Shown: in pieces, positions 31,021 to 40,084 of the stretch
Layout: every line of letters starts with the position of its first letter
How positions within the stretch are numbered: position 1 is the stretch's first letter
Assembly: GCA_937892155.1 (NCBI GenBank)
Contig: CALAUG010000041.1
Coordinates: 1 to 64,000, forward strand
DNA: 64,000 bases
Direction: 5' to 3'
Source: an uncultured Bacteroidales bacterium
GTDB lineage: Bacteria > Bacteroidota > Bacteroidia > Bacteroidales > UBA1715
Notes under the pieces: model-generated
Databases searched by the model: none
Seen by the model: the letters and a program-made list of their open reading frames with translations, nothing else
What the model was told of the DNA's origin: nothing
Program-made: the position numbers and the translations under genes

Positions 31021-34000
31021 TTACAGAAATACAATACCATTAGAGGACATTTTAAAATCTGTATCTTTTACTAAAAAATGTAAAGTATTGATACCGCATC
31101 TTATACGTTCTGGCATTTTAGAAAAATCTTTAATTGACTCTCCCTTTCCTAAACTACTACTTGCCTGTGCATTTATATGTTTTCTCATTACAATAAGATT
31201 CCCTCCTGTTTCAAAACCTTCTATCACATACAATCTTTGAGACAAAATAGAATTTTCCATTCCCTTTAATTCTTCCACACTATCTTTATAAATCAACAAC
31301 ATATCTCCTTTTCGTAGTATTTGTTGTAGTTTATAAATGCAACCTTTATTTTCTATTGTTTGAGGTATATCGCAATCGTTTAATTGACGATTTTGAACGA
31401 TGTCAAACATATTATATGGTTGGTATAAACTCTTAAAAGAATCGTTTTGGTATCTACACATCACATATAAATCGCCAACTTCTGCATAATAATTTTGTTT
31501 ATAAGGTTTATCCGATAAATAGGTTTGTTTCTTTATTACCAATGGATTCTTTATGGATGTATAGCATCGAACATGACGAATTTTAGCAACCTTATTCCCT
31601 TTTTTATCCAACATATAAATACCTTGCATACAAGCATCTTTAAATGACGTTCCTTCAGAAAATTGAGATTTCATCATAGGTATCAAATCCTTATTAACTA
31701 TAGATTTTTCTAATTCATCCCAATTTGAAAATCCTGAATCTTGAGAATTTGCTTTATATTTCAATTCTCGTCTTTTTACATAGTAAACTTGTTCCTCTAT
31801 CTTTATTGAACCATCTTCATTTCTCAATAACGTATTTCCTTCTGTTTGGGCTTTTGTAATTGCACCATAAAATGAATCTCCATGTAATTGTCCACGAATA
31901 CAGTCTCCAGTTATCCATCTTTTAGGAATAGGATTGCCTTTCTCATCACGAATAATATTACCATCAGAATCTCGTTTCCATACTACTTTGTTGCGAATTC
32001 TCATCCGTTTATGTGCAGGTGTAAGCACTTGGTCTTTTTGAATATGGTTTATTAATATGTTATTTTCAATAAACTCGTCAACGCCTTGTATACTTCCAAA
32101 TCCACATTTTTTTATTTCATCTTGTAATGCTTTTGAATAATATGCGTTGTCCTTGTTTTCTATTTTCTCATAAAATAATTGCAACATTTTATCTCGTTGA
32201 GATGACGATGGAACTAACGTCAACATTGTTGCATCTATAGCATGATGAGAATGTTTGTCACGACTTTTCTTTTCATCCAAGCTTTGAATACCAAGCATTT
32301 TTCTAAAGTCAGCAGTAACACTACCCTTTTGTACTTCTACCTTGTTAAAAACAGTTTTTAAGTAATGATATGCATATTTTGTGATAATGCGGGTATCAAC
32401 CAATTGATTATTACGGAAACCACTTGAAACTTCAGTTATAGTAAATGCATTGACTTTTTTTTGCCAATACTCAAGTTCCATTTCCCATAAATGACGTTGA
32501 CGAATGCATTGGTCTTTTCTATCCTTTGTTGCCGCTCGTTTCGATTGCTTTTTCCAATATTCAACATTATCTTTTAAAGCAACTACTTTATCCATCCACG
32601 GTTTTATCCTAGTTAATATTTCTTGATAGTTTGATAATTGGCTAGGTATTTGATTTTTCTTTATTGAACGATTAAAATGAGCGTCACAAACCGTTAAATT
32701 AGACAAAGAATTATCAAATGAAATACTACGAGGAATAGTGTGTTCAAAATCGACTAGATTATCATCCCCCAATAAACTCGTCAGATTTATAATTTTACCT
32801 GTGTAAATACATTTGCAACCTTGTTCCAACCACAATTTATATTTTGTTACATCTTTTTTGAATTGTGAATTTAATTGAACATCGCTTCCCCTTTCTTCAT
32901 TATCAATATTAAATTGATCTAACAATAATTTCGCCTTTTCTATATCTTCACTGCCTATATTAGCTGATGTTTTTTTATACTCTTGTAGCCTTTTTTCAAT
33001 TTCTTTGTTTTCCGACTCTCTTTGTTTTTGATATTCTGCAATTGCCCAACGCATATTAGCATCATTCAATTCACGAGCAGTTTCCACAACTATTTTTGTA
33101 TCTTCATCAATAGTTCCAGACAAAATCAATTCATTAATTTGTTTTCTTAAATTATGAAGAACACGCATTGCCATTGGATTCTTCAAAGCACCAATAACAG
33201 GACTTCCAAGCAATTTAAAACCTTGTGCATTGCATTTTGCTGGTTTATAAAAATCTATCATCGAAGGATGATAAATCTTTTTAATTACTGTATTAGAATC
33301 AAGAAAAGGAAAATTTGTTATAAGATAGTTTGCTAAAGCCTCCGCAACTTTTGGTATTTTAAAATAATCTCTATTTGAAGATGCGAAAAACTGTTGATAT
33401 AAAGTAGCAACTTCTTTTATAATATCTTGCTGTTCTTCTTCTGATTTGCTTTTCCACGTTTGTTCTCCATAATACTCCGAAACAACATTTTTTATGCCTT
33501 TTGTCAATCCTTCAACACCATCATAATCATTTTGTTGTAACAAATAAGTTTGATCGTGTTCAGCAAATCTATCTGTATAATTAATTGATTTATAATTTGC
33601 AATCAATGTATTTGCCATGGTATAAAATACTCTTTGCTTATTGTTATCCCTTATAACTTCATCTAAAGATTCAACAATATCTTTTTCATATTTTTCCCAA
33701 TCTTCTCCGAAAATATCTGGCAATTTTGCAAGTAATACAGCATTAGTGTAAATCATTCCTCGCTGTAAAAAACGATTTATGTTTCTAATAGCTTTTAAAC
33801 TTAACATGCTGTATCCTTGAGAAATTGCTCCCCAAAGCACAGCCATTTGTTTAATTTTCTTTTCATCAAATTGTAAATCATTCTTTGCAAACTCTTCAAC
33901 ATATTCAACTTCGTCAAAAGAAAAACACACATGCCACAAATCTTCTGCGGTATATGTTACAATATGGCTTGCACCTGTTTTCTTGTCTATACGCTCTTTT

Positions 34001-35286
34001 TGAGACTTGATTATTGCATTTTCCCAATTTTCGCCCAAAATATTCTTCAAACGAGCAGAAATTGGACAGGCTGAGACATTGGTATTATCTTTATAATTAA
34101 TCGTGCGTTTTTTCTTATCATTATCATAAATCAATTTGTAATTATGAATACCATCAGAATTTAAAATTGTGTTTTCAATCCATTCACGTATTTCAAAAAA
34201 ATCAAAATTATTTTTTGCACGAAGGAATTTATCATTATAAAGTTTTGATTTTTGTTCCAATGTCAAATCCTTCCATTCTGAAGAAACATCGTTACGATAT
34301 TGAATATTATTTATAAAAGACCAAGCTCTAAACTTTTCAAAATCAGGATGGCTTATAGCACAACGTGGTTTGTTAGGTTCTAAAGTACATAAACCAACGA
34401 GTCCTTTTTGAGAACGAAGAGGACGTTTATAAAAAATGGTTCCTTCCCCCTTTTTCTCACTAACAATTCTTTTATAGAAATCACTATCAGTGTTTAATCC
34501 ATTTTGAAATTCAAATATTTGTTTGATTTCATCTTTATATTGAGAACGAACGGCTTGATAATTACTTCCTCTTACACGAACACCTTCTCTTTCCAACCTA
34601 GCAAATGCGCATCCAACCGTGGGAATATTATAGGTTTTCATATAGGCAACCAAATCCTTAGAATTCTTTTCCTCCGATTTCTTTAATGCTAAAGTCACAT
34701 CGAAGTCATCGATAAGCTCTTTTTTACTATCCTTTTCTTGTTCTTGAATAGTTTCTCCTTTGCTACTTTTAAAACCTCTTCTTTGAGCTATATGATATAA
34801 TGCTCGTCCAAATTTATAGCGTTCTGTTTCTATAGAAAAATCAAACTGTCGATTCATTAATTCCTCACGTAATTGGTAAGGACTTGTATAATCTGCAATT
34901 CCATCTCCATTGAAATCTAATCTAACCCATTGTTCAAATTTTTCTACATTTACAGGATATTGTCTTTTTAACCCCTTTTCTTTATCATATTTACTCCATT
35001 TTTCCAAATCCTCATTGTTCAAGGGACAATATCCATTTTCTATCAAAACGGCCAATGTTTCCCAAATTCTATATTTTCGAGATTGATACAATCTTCTAGT
35101 AGATCGTTTTTTTGTCCGTTCAGCAGCATATGAGAATTCTCCACTTTTTCCACTGCCTACTCCAGATTTAAAAATTACAGAAGTAATAAAATCTAATTGT
35201 TCTTTTAGATTTATACCTTTTTCTGTATCTCGAACAGCAAGACCAATACTGTTTGTTCCTAAATCAATGCCTAAAATTTTTGTCAT
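31021..35286 (-). CDS. cas9: CRISPR-associated RNA-guided nuclease Cas9, subtype II-C
   Basis: A 1421-aa Cas9 (bacteroidote II-C proteins are usually near 1400 aa). RuvC-I is ILGIDLGTNSIGLAVRD (catalytic Asp 8); an Arg-rich bridge helix lies at about 57-73 (RTKKRSTRRLYQSRKYR). RuvC-II is IVVETARELN (Glu near 733). The HNH domain has KCIYTGK and DFEHTIPRS (His near 848) plus NLTVCD..FNRSIK. RuvC-III is HSHHAIDATML (near 1015). All catalytic residues are present, so the nuclease appears intact. The PAM-interacting C-terminus follows. tracrRNA is divergent, 51 nt upstream of the ATG. Confidence 0.98.
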   Translation of the reverse strand: MTKILGIDLGTNSIGLAVRDTEKGINLKEQLDFITSVIFKSGVGSGKSGEFSYAAERTKKRSTRRLYQSRKYRIWETLAVLIENGYCPLNNEDLEKWSKYDKEKGLKRQYPVNVEKFEQWVRLDFNGDGIADYTSPYQLREELMNRQFDFSIETERYKFGRALYHIAQRRGFKSSKGETIQEQEKDSKKELIDDFDVTLALKKSEEKNSKDLVAYMKTYNIPTVGCAFARLEREGVRVRGSNYQAVRSQYKDEIKQIFEFQNGLNTDSDFYKRIVSEKKGEGTIFYKRPLRSQKGLVGLCTLEPNKPRCAISHPDFEKFRAWSFINNIQYRNDVSSEWKDLTLEQKSKLYNDKFLRAKNNFDFFEIREWIENTILNSDGIHNYKLIYDNDKKKRTINYKDNTNVSACPISARLKNILGENWENAIIKSQKERIDKKTGASHIVTYTAEDLWHVCFSFDEVEYVEEFAKNDLQFDEKKIKQMAVLWGAISQGYSMLSLKAIRNINRFLQRGMIYTNAVLLAKLPDIFGEDWEKYEKDIVESLDEVIRDNNKQRVFYTMANTLIANYKSINYTDRFAEHDQTYLLQQNDYDGVEGLTKGIKNVVSEYYGEQTWKSKSEEEQQDIIKEVATLYQQFFASSNRDYFKIPKVAEALANYLITNFPFLDSNTVIKKIYHPSMIDFYKPAKCNAQGFKLLGSPVIGALKNPMAMRVLHNLRKQINELILSGTIDEDTKIVVETARELNDANMRWAIAEYQKQRESENKEIEKRLQEYKKTSANIGSEDIEKAKLLLDQFNIDNEERGSDVQLNSQFKKDVTKYKLWLEQGCKCIYTGKIINLTSLLGDDNLVDFEHTIPRSISFDNSLSNLTVCDAHFNRSIKKNQIPSQLSNYQEILTRIKPWMDKVVALKDNVEYWKKQSKRAATKDRKDQCIRQRHLWEMELEYWQKKVNAFTITEVSSGFRNNQLVDTRIITKYAYHYLKTVFNKVEVQKGSVTADFRKMLGIQSLDEKKSRDKHSHHAIDATMLTLVPSSSQRDKMLQLFYEKIENKDNAYYSKALQDEIKKCGFGSIQGVDEFIENNILINHIQKDQVLTPAHKRMRIRNKVVWKRDSDGNIIRDEKGNPIPKRWITGDCIRGQLHGDSFYGAITKAQTEGNTLLRNEDGSIKIEEQVYYVKRRELKYKANSQDSGFSNWDELEKSIVNKDLIPMMKSQFSEGTSFKDACMQGIYMLDKKGNKVAKIRHVRCYTSIKNPLVIKKQTYLSDKPYKQNYYAEVGDLYVMCRYQNDSFKSLYQPYNMFDIVQNRQLNDCDIPQTIENKGCIYKLQQILRKGDMLLIYKDSVEELKGMENSILSQRLYVIEGFETGGNLIVMRKHINAQASSSLGKGESIKDFSKMPERIRCGINTLHFLVKDTDFKMSSNGIVFL

Positions 35287-35303
35287 ATTTTTATTCTTTG
35301 TTT

Positions 35304-35333
35304 TTTGTTAAATATAAAAAAAATATATCTTTG
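35304..35333 (+). promoter_or_regulatory. tracrRNA promoter
   Basis: TTTG (35304-35307), 18-nt spacer, TATCTTTG (35326-35333). Predicted transcription start is close to 35338, where the anti-repeat begins. Confidence 0.75.
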
Positions 35334-35337
35334 TTGA

Positions 35338-35416
35338 ACAAATTTGAAAGACTTTTCACAATAAGGCTATAAGCCGAAGATTTCTAGCCCTTGCGTATTT
35401 CCGTGAGGGCATTTTT
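35338..35416 (+). ncRNA. tracrRNA
   Basis: The anti-repeat ACAAATTTGAAAG (35338-35350) is perfectly complementary to repeat positions 12-24, then a mismatched bulge, then CACAA pairing with repeat positions 2-6. Next comes a nexus hairpin GGCT-ATA-AGCC (35365-35375), then a terminator hairpin GCCCT...AGGGC (35387-35410) and TTTTT. Short, two-hairpin tracrRNAs of this kind are normal for II-C. The pairing shows that mature crRNAs carry the + strand repeat 3' of the spacer. Confidence 0.92.
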
Positions 35417-35553
35417 ATATACGCCACTTATAAAATGCGTCAAGTAGAAAAAAGGAAATAATTTTTATCAAGCGTATAATTTATTGAAACGAAAGCAGTT
35501 ACACCAATAAATTCTTAAAAAAACATTAGTTTAAGTCTTTTACAAATCGGTAT

Positions 35554-35676
35554 CTACTCTATCACCCATTTTCCGCCTTTGTTCGGTCCCACACGTTGAA
35601 TAATGCCTAAGGATTTGAGGTGAGCCAAAAGTCGTTCGCATTGTCGTGTTATAATATGAAGATCAATGATTGCCAT
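35554..35676 (-). pseudogene. C-terminal relic of an AAA-4/AlbA_2-type protein
   Basis: Minus-strand frame encoding about 40 residues ending SLGIIQRVGPNKGGKWVIE. This is the typical winged-helix tail (LK..G.I.RVG..KGG.W.V) of divergent AAA-4/AlbA_2 ATP-binding proteins. The first 90% or more of the gene is absent, so it is a remnant of a once adjacent gene. No other gene is seen in 35417-35810. Confidence 0.6.
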
Positions 35677-35817
35677 AAACGTCCCATTCTACCATTTCCA
35701 TATATAAAAAAGGATGAATAAATTCAAACTCATAATGAAACACACAGCTATAAATAAGAGGATGAACTTTTGTCTTTTTTATCCAAGAGAAAAAGTATCA
35801 ATATAAAAATTTCGTTA

Positions 35818-35825
35818 TATATTTG
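35818..35825 (+). promoter_or_regulatory. -7 element of structured RNA copy 1
   Basis: TATATTTG, exact TAnnTTTG, inside the block conserved with copy 2. No TTG is found at the -33 distance here, unlike copy 2. Confidence 0.5.
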
Positions 35826-35830
35826 TCATG

Positions 35831-35955
35831 TTCTTATGTATCAACATAAAGGCGAAAGCCCTGAACCATTCGAACAGATGCCGATTAAGTTCGTGCGAGT
35901 TTTCGGCCACGGCGTGGAAACTCATAGAAAGGAGGTGAAACAACCTCCTTTTTAT
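35831..35955 (+). ncRNA. Structured RNA, copy 1, convergent with the nuclease gene
   Basis: Predicted transcript of about 125 nt. 63 bp around the start (35811-35873) are identical to copy 2 (36755-36817). Seen: GGC-GAAA-GCC tetraloop hairpin; GAAC/GTTC stem; GAGTTT/AAACTC stem enclosing CCAC-GGC-GTGG; terminator AGGAGG/CCTCCT plus T run. In copy 2 the equivalent stems have changed on both sides while keeping pairing. The RNA ends where the nuclease gene (leftward) ends, so the 3' ends touch. Confidence 0.7.
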
Positions 35956-36638
35956 TTTCTTTTATTCCACAAAACATAAAAATTTCGTTCAAAATTTTTC
36001 CCGTTCACTTCTTCTCTATTTATGGTTATCAATCGAGAACCTTTTAATATAAAAAGTTGTTCTAAAACTTGGTGTTTGTGGAAAACATCTTTTATCTGTA
36101 TAAGTAAAAATCTGAATGAAGGATATTGAAGTAAATTAACCACAACTCTATTGGATTGTCTTATACCTTCACTTAAACGTGTTGACAAAGCACGACCGCC
36201 ACTACTCGTTTTTCCTTCCACATAAAACAATTTTCCTTTTTGTCTGATAATGAAATCGGCACTTTTGGTATTCGATGGATTTGAGAGAAGAAATACATCG
36301 TATTTGTTTTTCACGAACTTTTGGGCTATTTGAAGATTTTTGGGCATCTCGCCTGTTTTCAGTATTTCGTCGTATTCATTCTCGTTTAACGTAAAAATTT
36401 TGCTCTCTCCTTCTGTAAAACGTTTCATTTCAATAAATTGCGGTTGCGATGCAATCCATTTCAGCACCGCAACTTTTTCTCTGTTTGTCGAGAATGAGTA
36501 ATAATCTTTTATTGCTCCGTTTATTGTTGTTCCTTGATATTCTGGTAGTTGATTGTATTCCGTCGCTGGTTCTTCAACGTACAATATACATTCATCATCT
36601 ATCAGAACATACGAATCGTGAAATAAAGAATTATCCAT
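35952..36638 (-). CDS. PD-(D/E)XK-like nuclease resembling CdiA C-terminal toxins
   Basis: A 228-aa protein. The C-terminal half has SADFIIRQKGKLFYVEGKTSSG (D...ExK, about residues 135-157), followed by RLSEGIRQSNRVVVNLLQ, closely resembling the tRNase/DNase toxin domains at the C-termini of CdiA and of phage-like toxins. The N-terminal 100 residues are of unknown type. The start is ATG at 36638: an upstream TTG (36677) would lie inside the -7 box TACTTTTG, and the decayed copy has a stop in between. Flanked by two copies of the structured RNA, suggesting a paired module (toxin/antitoxin-like or defence). No partner protein gene is adjacent. Confidence 0.6.
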   Translation of the reverse strand: MDNSLFHDSYVLIDDECILYVEEPATEYNQLPEYQGTTINGAIKDYYSFSTNREKVAVLKWIASQPQFIEMKRFTEGESKIFTLNENEYDEILKTGEMPKNLQIAQKFVKNKYDVFLLSNPSNTKSADFIIRQKGKLFYVEGKTSSGGRALSTRLSEGIRQSNRVVVNLLQYPSFRFLLIQIKDVFHKHQVLEQLFILKGSRLITINREEVNGKNFERNFYVLWNKRK

Positions 36639-36674
36639 TTGCCACAAGTCTTTCACCAATTGATTACTGCTCGG

Positions 36675-36682
36675 CAAAAGTA
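36675..36682 (-). promoter_or_regulatory. -7 promoter element of the nuclease gene
   Basis: On the minus strand TACTTTTG, with TTTG 21 nt further upstream: a good bacteroidote promoter. The same box is kept in the duplicate at 37025-37032. Confidence 0.6.
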
Positions 36683-36739
36683 GAAAAAAAGAAGATACGA
36701 TTTCAAATCAAATTTTGTTTGATTTTTCATTAACCACCG

Positions 36740-36769
36740 TTGTCTTTTTTGAAATTCGTTATATATTTG
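36740..36769 (+). promoter_or_regulatory. Promoter of structured RNA copy 2
   Basis: TTG (36740-36742), 19-nt spacer, TATATTTG (36762-36769): exact consensus. Confidence 0.7.
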
Positions 36770-36775
36770 TCATGT

Positions 36776-36897
36776 TCTTATGTATCAACATAAAGGCGAA
36801 AGCCCTGAACCATTCGAGCAAAGGCCGATTAAGTTCCGGTGAATAACCAGCCACGGCGAGGTTACTCGAAAAAAGGATTCTCACGAATCCTTTTTTT
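36776..36897 (+). ncRNA. Structured RNA, copy 2
   Basis: About 122 nt. Same 5' part as copy 1 (ATGT/ACAT and GGC-GAAA-GCC hairpins). The 3' stem is TAACC/GGTTA with GA/TC above it, where copy 1 has GAGTTT/AAACTC: paired changes that keep the helix. Terminator AAGGATTC/GAATCCTT (36873-36892) plus T run. Family not recognised. Confidence 0.7.
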
Positions 36898-37032
36898 ATT
36901 TCTGCTTATTCCAAATTTTCTTGAAAATAGTATCAAAGTCTTTTGACAATATTGACTCTCGAACGATAGAAATTATAATGTTATCCATTTGCCACAAGTC
37001 TTTCACCTATTGATTAATGCTCGGCAAAAGTA
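36896..37032 (-). pseudogene. Decayed second copy of the nuclease gene
   Basis: The upstream/5' region (36981-37032) matches the intact gene's start region (about 36636-36687) with two or three mismatches, including the -7 box and the MDN start. The 3' end encodes IFKKIWNKQK and stop, against FYVLWNKRK and stop in the intact gene. About 200 internal codons are gone, and a TAG interrupts the upstream frame. A 30-codon ORF (MDNIIISIV...) remains. No other gene is seen between 36678 and 37129. Confidence 0.7.
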
Positions 37033-37102
37033 GGGAAAATGAATTAAGAGTTGTGAATTTGATTGGAGTATTCTTCAAAAGTCATAGTTCTTAAAATTTC
37101 CT

Positions 37103-37110
37103 TACCTTTG
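37103..37110 (+). promoter_or_regulatory. -7 promoter element of the DUF4153-like gene
   Basis: TACCTTTG, matching TAnnTTTG, 19 nt before the ATG at 37130. No clear -33 TTG. Confidence 0.45.
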
Positions 37111-37129
37111 CGAAAATCAATTTTGAGCT

Positions 37130-38797
37130 ATGAAACTATCATTTGAAAAAATCAAGAAATCGGTCATCGAAACGGTGCTACGATTCCCTATTACATCAGT
37201 ACTTGCCGTTGTGTTGATGCTGTTGGGCTACGGTCTGATAGAAGTTAGCGATTCTTCCTCTAAAATTGTATTATACGCTTCGCATTTCGTTGCGGTAAGT
37301 ATGTTTGTGTCGTTGTTTTTTGAATTATGGCGCGAAGAAGTTGACAATAAAAATGCCATTACTCTAGGTTGTTTACTTGCCATTATTTGCGTGTTGGTTG
37401 ACACAATCATAATGAGCGATTCAAAATTCCACACACCAGTTTTTCTTGGTAGAATTTCAATCTTGGTTGCATTACTATTCGGTATTGTCAGCATTTCGTT
37501 CGTAAAAAATAAGGACGATATTCAATTATGGAATTTTGGTTCCCGAATAATTAAAGCTTTTTTCTCGTCAGTCTTCATAACTGCGGTGGTTTGTGGCGGT
37601 TTTGCTACATTGCTTTTTGGAATAAGCGAATTGTTTTCTGCTGACCTAAAACCAGCATTCTATTTTAGAGTTTTAATGCCTTTTATGGTGTTGCTACCAG
37701 CTTATTTGTTTTTGATACGAATTCCAGCCGGGGCAGAAAAACACGACAACAACATTCAAATATCGAAATTCATTTCTGGCGTAATACGATATTTGTTCAT
37801 ACCGTTAGTTAGTTGCTATTTACTGGTTTTATACGTCTATTTATTCAAAATTACATTCACTTGGGAATTGCCCAAAGGCACAGTTTCGTGGATGGTTTCC
37901 ATAATGATGTTGGGCTTTGTTATTGTGGTTGCTTTACTCTATCCAATGTTGAAAAAAGAAGAAAAGCCATTCGATAAATGGGTTTCAAAATGGTTTCCGT
38001 GGCTCATGTTGCCACTAATTGCACTTATGTCGGTTGGTATTGGCCGTCGTATTAGCGATTACGGAATCACTGCACCACGTTTGTACGTTTTACTTGTAAA
38101 TATCTGGTTTTATGCAGTTTGCATTTATTTAATCGTAACAAAATCAAAACGAATCTTGTGGATTCCCCTATCGTTTTGCGCATTGTTCATTTTGTCGTCG
38201 GCACAACCATTTAATTTCCATAGAATTACAAGAAATTATATGCATTCTTGTGTGGAAAAAATTATCAAGGAACATCAACCAGCACATATTCCAATGGACC
38301 AATGTGAATATAAAAATTGGTTAACACAATTCTCTAAAGAAGAAAAAGAAAAGATTCACGAAAAATTGTATTATTTACAAAAATCAGAACCTGATAATCA
38401 GTTTGAATGGCTTGACTTCCCTTTATTATACAGAGATTACCACTACGATTATAATTTTGATGCAGATTCCATAGTTGCAGATGGATCAGACTTCACTGAA
38501 TTTGAATATAACCTTTCAAACTATTACATTGATATTCCTGCTGGTTACACAAAATTCAAAAAAGTATTTTTGCACTTACAAATAGACAGCACGAAAATTA
38601 TTGCGCAAAGAAACGACATCGGTATTGATCCAATAATTATTGACACTGCTATATTGAACAAAAGTCACAACAACCAAGTGAACCTAAAAGCAATACATTC
38701 CGACAAAATCTTTGTTCCCACACTTGTACGTTTCAAGTCAGACGGTGGTGGATATTATTTTGACAAGGATTGTGATGGCTATTTATTTGAAAAATAA
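37130..38797 (+). CDS. DUF4153-family integral membrane protein
   Basis: A 555-aa protein with about ten TM helices in residues 20-365 (for example VLAVVLMLLGYGLIEV, FSSVFITAVVCGGFATLLFGI, WFPWLMLPLIALMSVGIG), followed by a soluble C-terminal domain of about 190 residues rich in Tyr/Asp. This layout and the segment KITFTWELPKGTVSW are typical of DUF4153 proteins; function unknown. The next gene starts 6 nt after the stop. Confidence 0.75.
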   Translation: MKLSFEKIKKSVIETVLRFPITSVLAVVLMLLGYGLIEVSDSSSKIVLYASHFVAVSMFVSLFFELWREEVDNKNAITLGCLLAIICVLVDTIIMSDSKFHTPVFLGRISILVALLFGIVSISFVKNKDDIQLWNFGSRIIKAFFSSVFITAVVCGGFATLLFGISELFSADLKPAFYFRVLMPFMVLLPAYLFLIRIPAGAEKHDNNIQISKFISGVIRYLFIPLVSCYLLVLYVYLFKITFTWELPKGTVSWMVSIMMLGFVIVVALLYPMLKKEEKPFDKWVSKWFPWLMLPLIALMSVGIGRRISDYGITAPRLYVLLVNIWFYAVCIYLIVTKSKRILWIPLSFCALFILSSAQPFNFHRITRNYMHSCVEKIIKEHQPAHIPMDQCEYKNWLTQFSKEEKEKIHEKLYYLQKSEPDNQFEWLDFPLLYRDYHYDYNFDADSIVADGSDFTEFEYNLSNYYIDIPAGYTKFKKVFLHLQIDSTKIIAQRNDIGIDPIIIDTAILNKSHNNQVNLKAIHSDKIFVPTLVRFKSDGGGYYFDKDCDGYLFEK

Positions 38798-38803
38798 CAC
38801 ATT

Positions 38804-40063
38804 ATGAAATTCGAAGATTATCACATAAGTCAAAAAATAAAACAAAGTCTTGCAGAACTTGATTTCCGTCGTCCAACCGATATTCAGTTCAAGGCAATCA
38901 CCCCTATTTTGCAAGGAACCGATGTGTTGGCTATTGCACAAACAGGAACGGGAAAAACCGGAGCATTTGTCATTCCTTCGTTGGAACTTATTTCACGCAA
39001 TCACGCACAAACACGTAGCGACGAATCGTTCATTCATACAATTGTAATGGAACCAACACGAGAATTGGTAATTCAAGTGGCAGAAGTGTTCCGTTCCATT
39101 GGCAAATATCAAGATTTGACAGTTTTGGGCTTGTTTGGCGGCGTTGAACAAGATCCGCAAATAGCCCGCTTGAAGCACGGCGTTGACGTACTTGTTTGTA
39201 CGCCAGGTCGTTTGTTCGATTTGGTAAGTCAAGGACACGTACAACTCAATAGAATCAAGTTGTTGGTACTCGACGAAGCCGACCAAATGCTGGATTTGGG
39301 TTTTATAAACGATATTCGCCAGTTAATCAAACATTTACCAAAACGCAGACAGACCTTATTCTTCTCTGCGACTATCAATCCAGAGATTAAAGAATTAGCC
39401 TATTCGCTGGTTTCAAAACCCGTAAAGATTGAGATTTCGCCGAAAGATCCAGTTTCCAAACACGTTGACCACTACGTGTCGTACATAGAAATGGACGACA
39501 AGCGATTTTTCCTTGAACGACTAATCAAAGAAAATCCCGAAGACAAAATGTTGGTGTTTGTCCGTACAAAAGTTCGTGCCGAGCGAGTAAAAAAAGCAAT
39601 GGAGCGAGCCGACATTGTGTGCGAAACCATTCACGGCAGCAAAACGCAACAAGAGCGCAATCACGTGATGCAGGATTTTCGTTCTGGAGCATTAAAAATT
39701 CTTATTGCAACCGACGTTTCAGCCCGCGGAATCGACATTCCGAACATTGATTTGGTAATCAACTACGATTTGCCTGAACAAACCGAGAACTACGTTCACC
39801 GCGTTGGCCGTACTGGTCGTGGCGACAAATTTGGTAGGTCAATTTCGTTTTGTAGCAAAGAAGAACGTCCTCTCCTACAAGAAATTGAGACTTATTTAAC
39901 CAAGCCAATCAACGAGCTCACGATTGATAAAGGCACGTACAAGGAAACCATAAAAATGACCGCCGACCACACTCTCAACGATTTGAAAGATATGCTTACG
40001 GAAATTGACCAAATTGACGAATTCAACCGCAAAAAAAATAAAACAAAGAAACAAAAGAAATAG
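38804..40063 (+). CDS. DEAD-box ATP-dependent RNA helicase
   Basis: A 419-aa RhlE/CsdA-type helicase for RNA remodelling. Motifs in order: Q motif region FRRPTDIQ; motif I AQTGTGKT (about residue 46); Ia PTRELV; GG; motif II DEAD; motif III SAT; then HGSKTQQER; ATDVSARGID; and VHRVGRTGRG. The C-terminus is short and Lys-rich (NRKKNKTKKQKK), which binds RNA nonspecifically. Apparently co-transcribed with the upstream membrane protein and downstream acyltransferase. Confidence 0.95.
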   Translation: MKFEDYHISQKIKQSLAELDFRRPTDIQFKAITPILQGTDVLAIAQTGTGKTGAFVIPSLELISRNHAQTRSDESFIHTIVMEPTRELVIQVAEVFRSIGKYQDLTVLGLFGGVEQDPQIARLKHGVDVLVCTPGRLFDLVSQGHVQLNRIKLLVLDEADQMLDLGFINDIRQLIKHLPKRRQTLFFSATINPEIKELAYSLVSKPVKIEISPKDPVSKHVDHYVSYIEMDDKRFFLERLIKENPEDKMLVFVRTKVRAERVKKAMERADIVCETIHGSKTQQERNHVMQDFRSGALKILIATDVSARGIDIPNIDLVINYDLPEQTENYVHRVGRTGRGDKFGRSISFCSKEERPLLQEIETYLTKPINELTIDKGTYKETIKMTADHTLNDLKDMLTEIDQIDEFNRKKNKTKKQKK

Positions 40064-40084
40064 TTCTTAAAATATCCTCGTAAT

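Noticed and set aside
29689..35286. Subtype II-A or II-B
   Set aside because: No csn2 or cas4 near; only cas9-cas1-cas2, hence II-C.
35831..36897. CreTA-like CRISPR-guarded toxin RNA
   Set aside because: The structured RNAs contain no CRISPR-repeat-like segments and have their own neighbouring nuclease gene.
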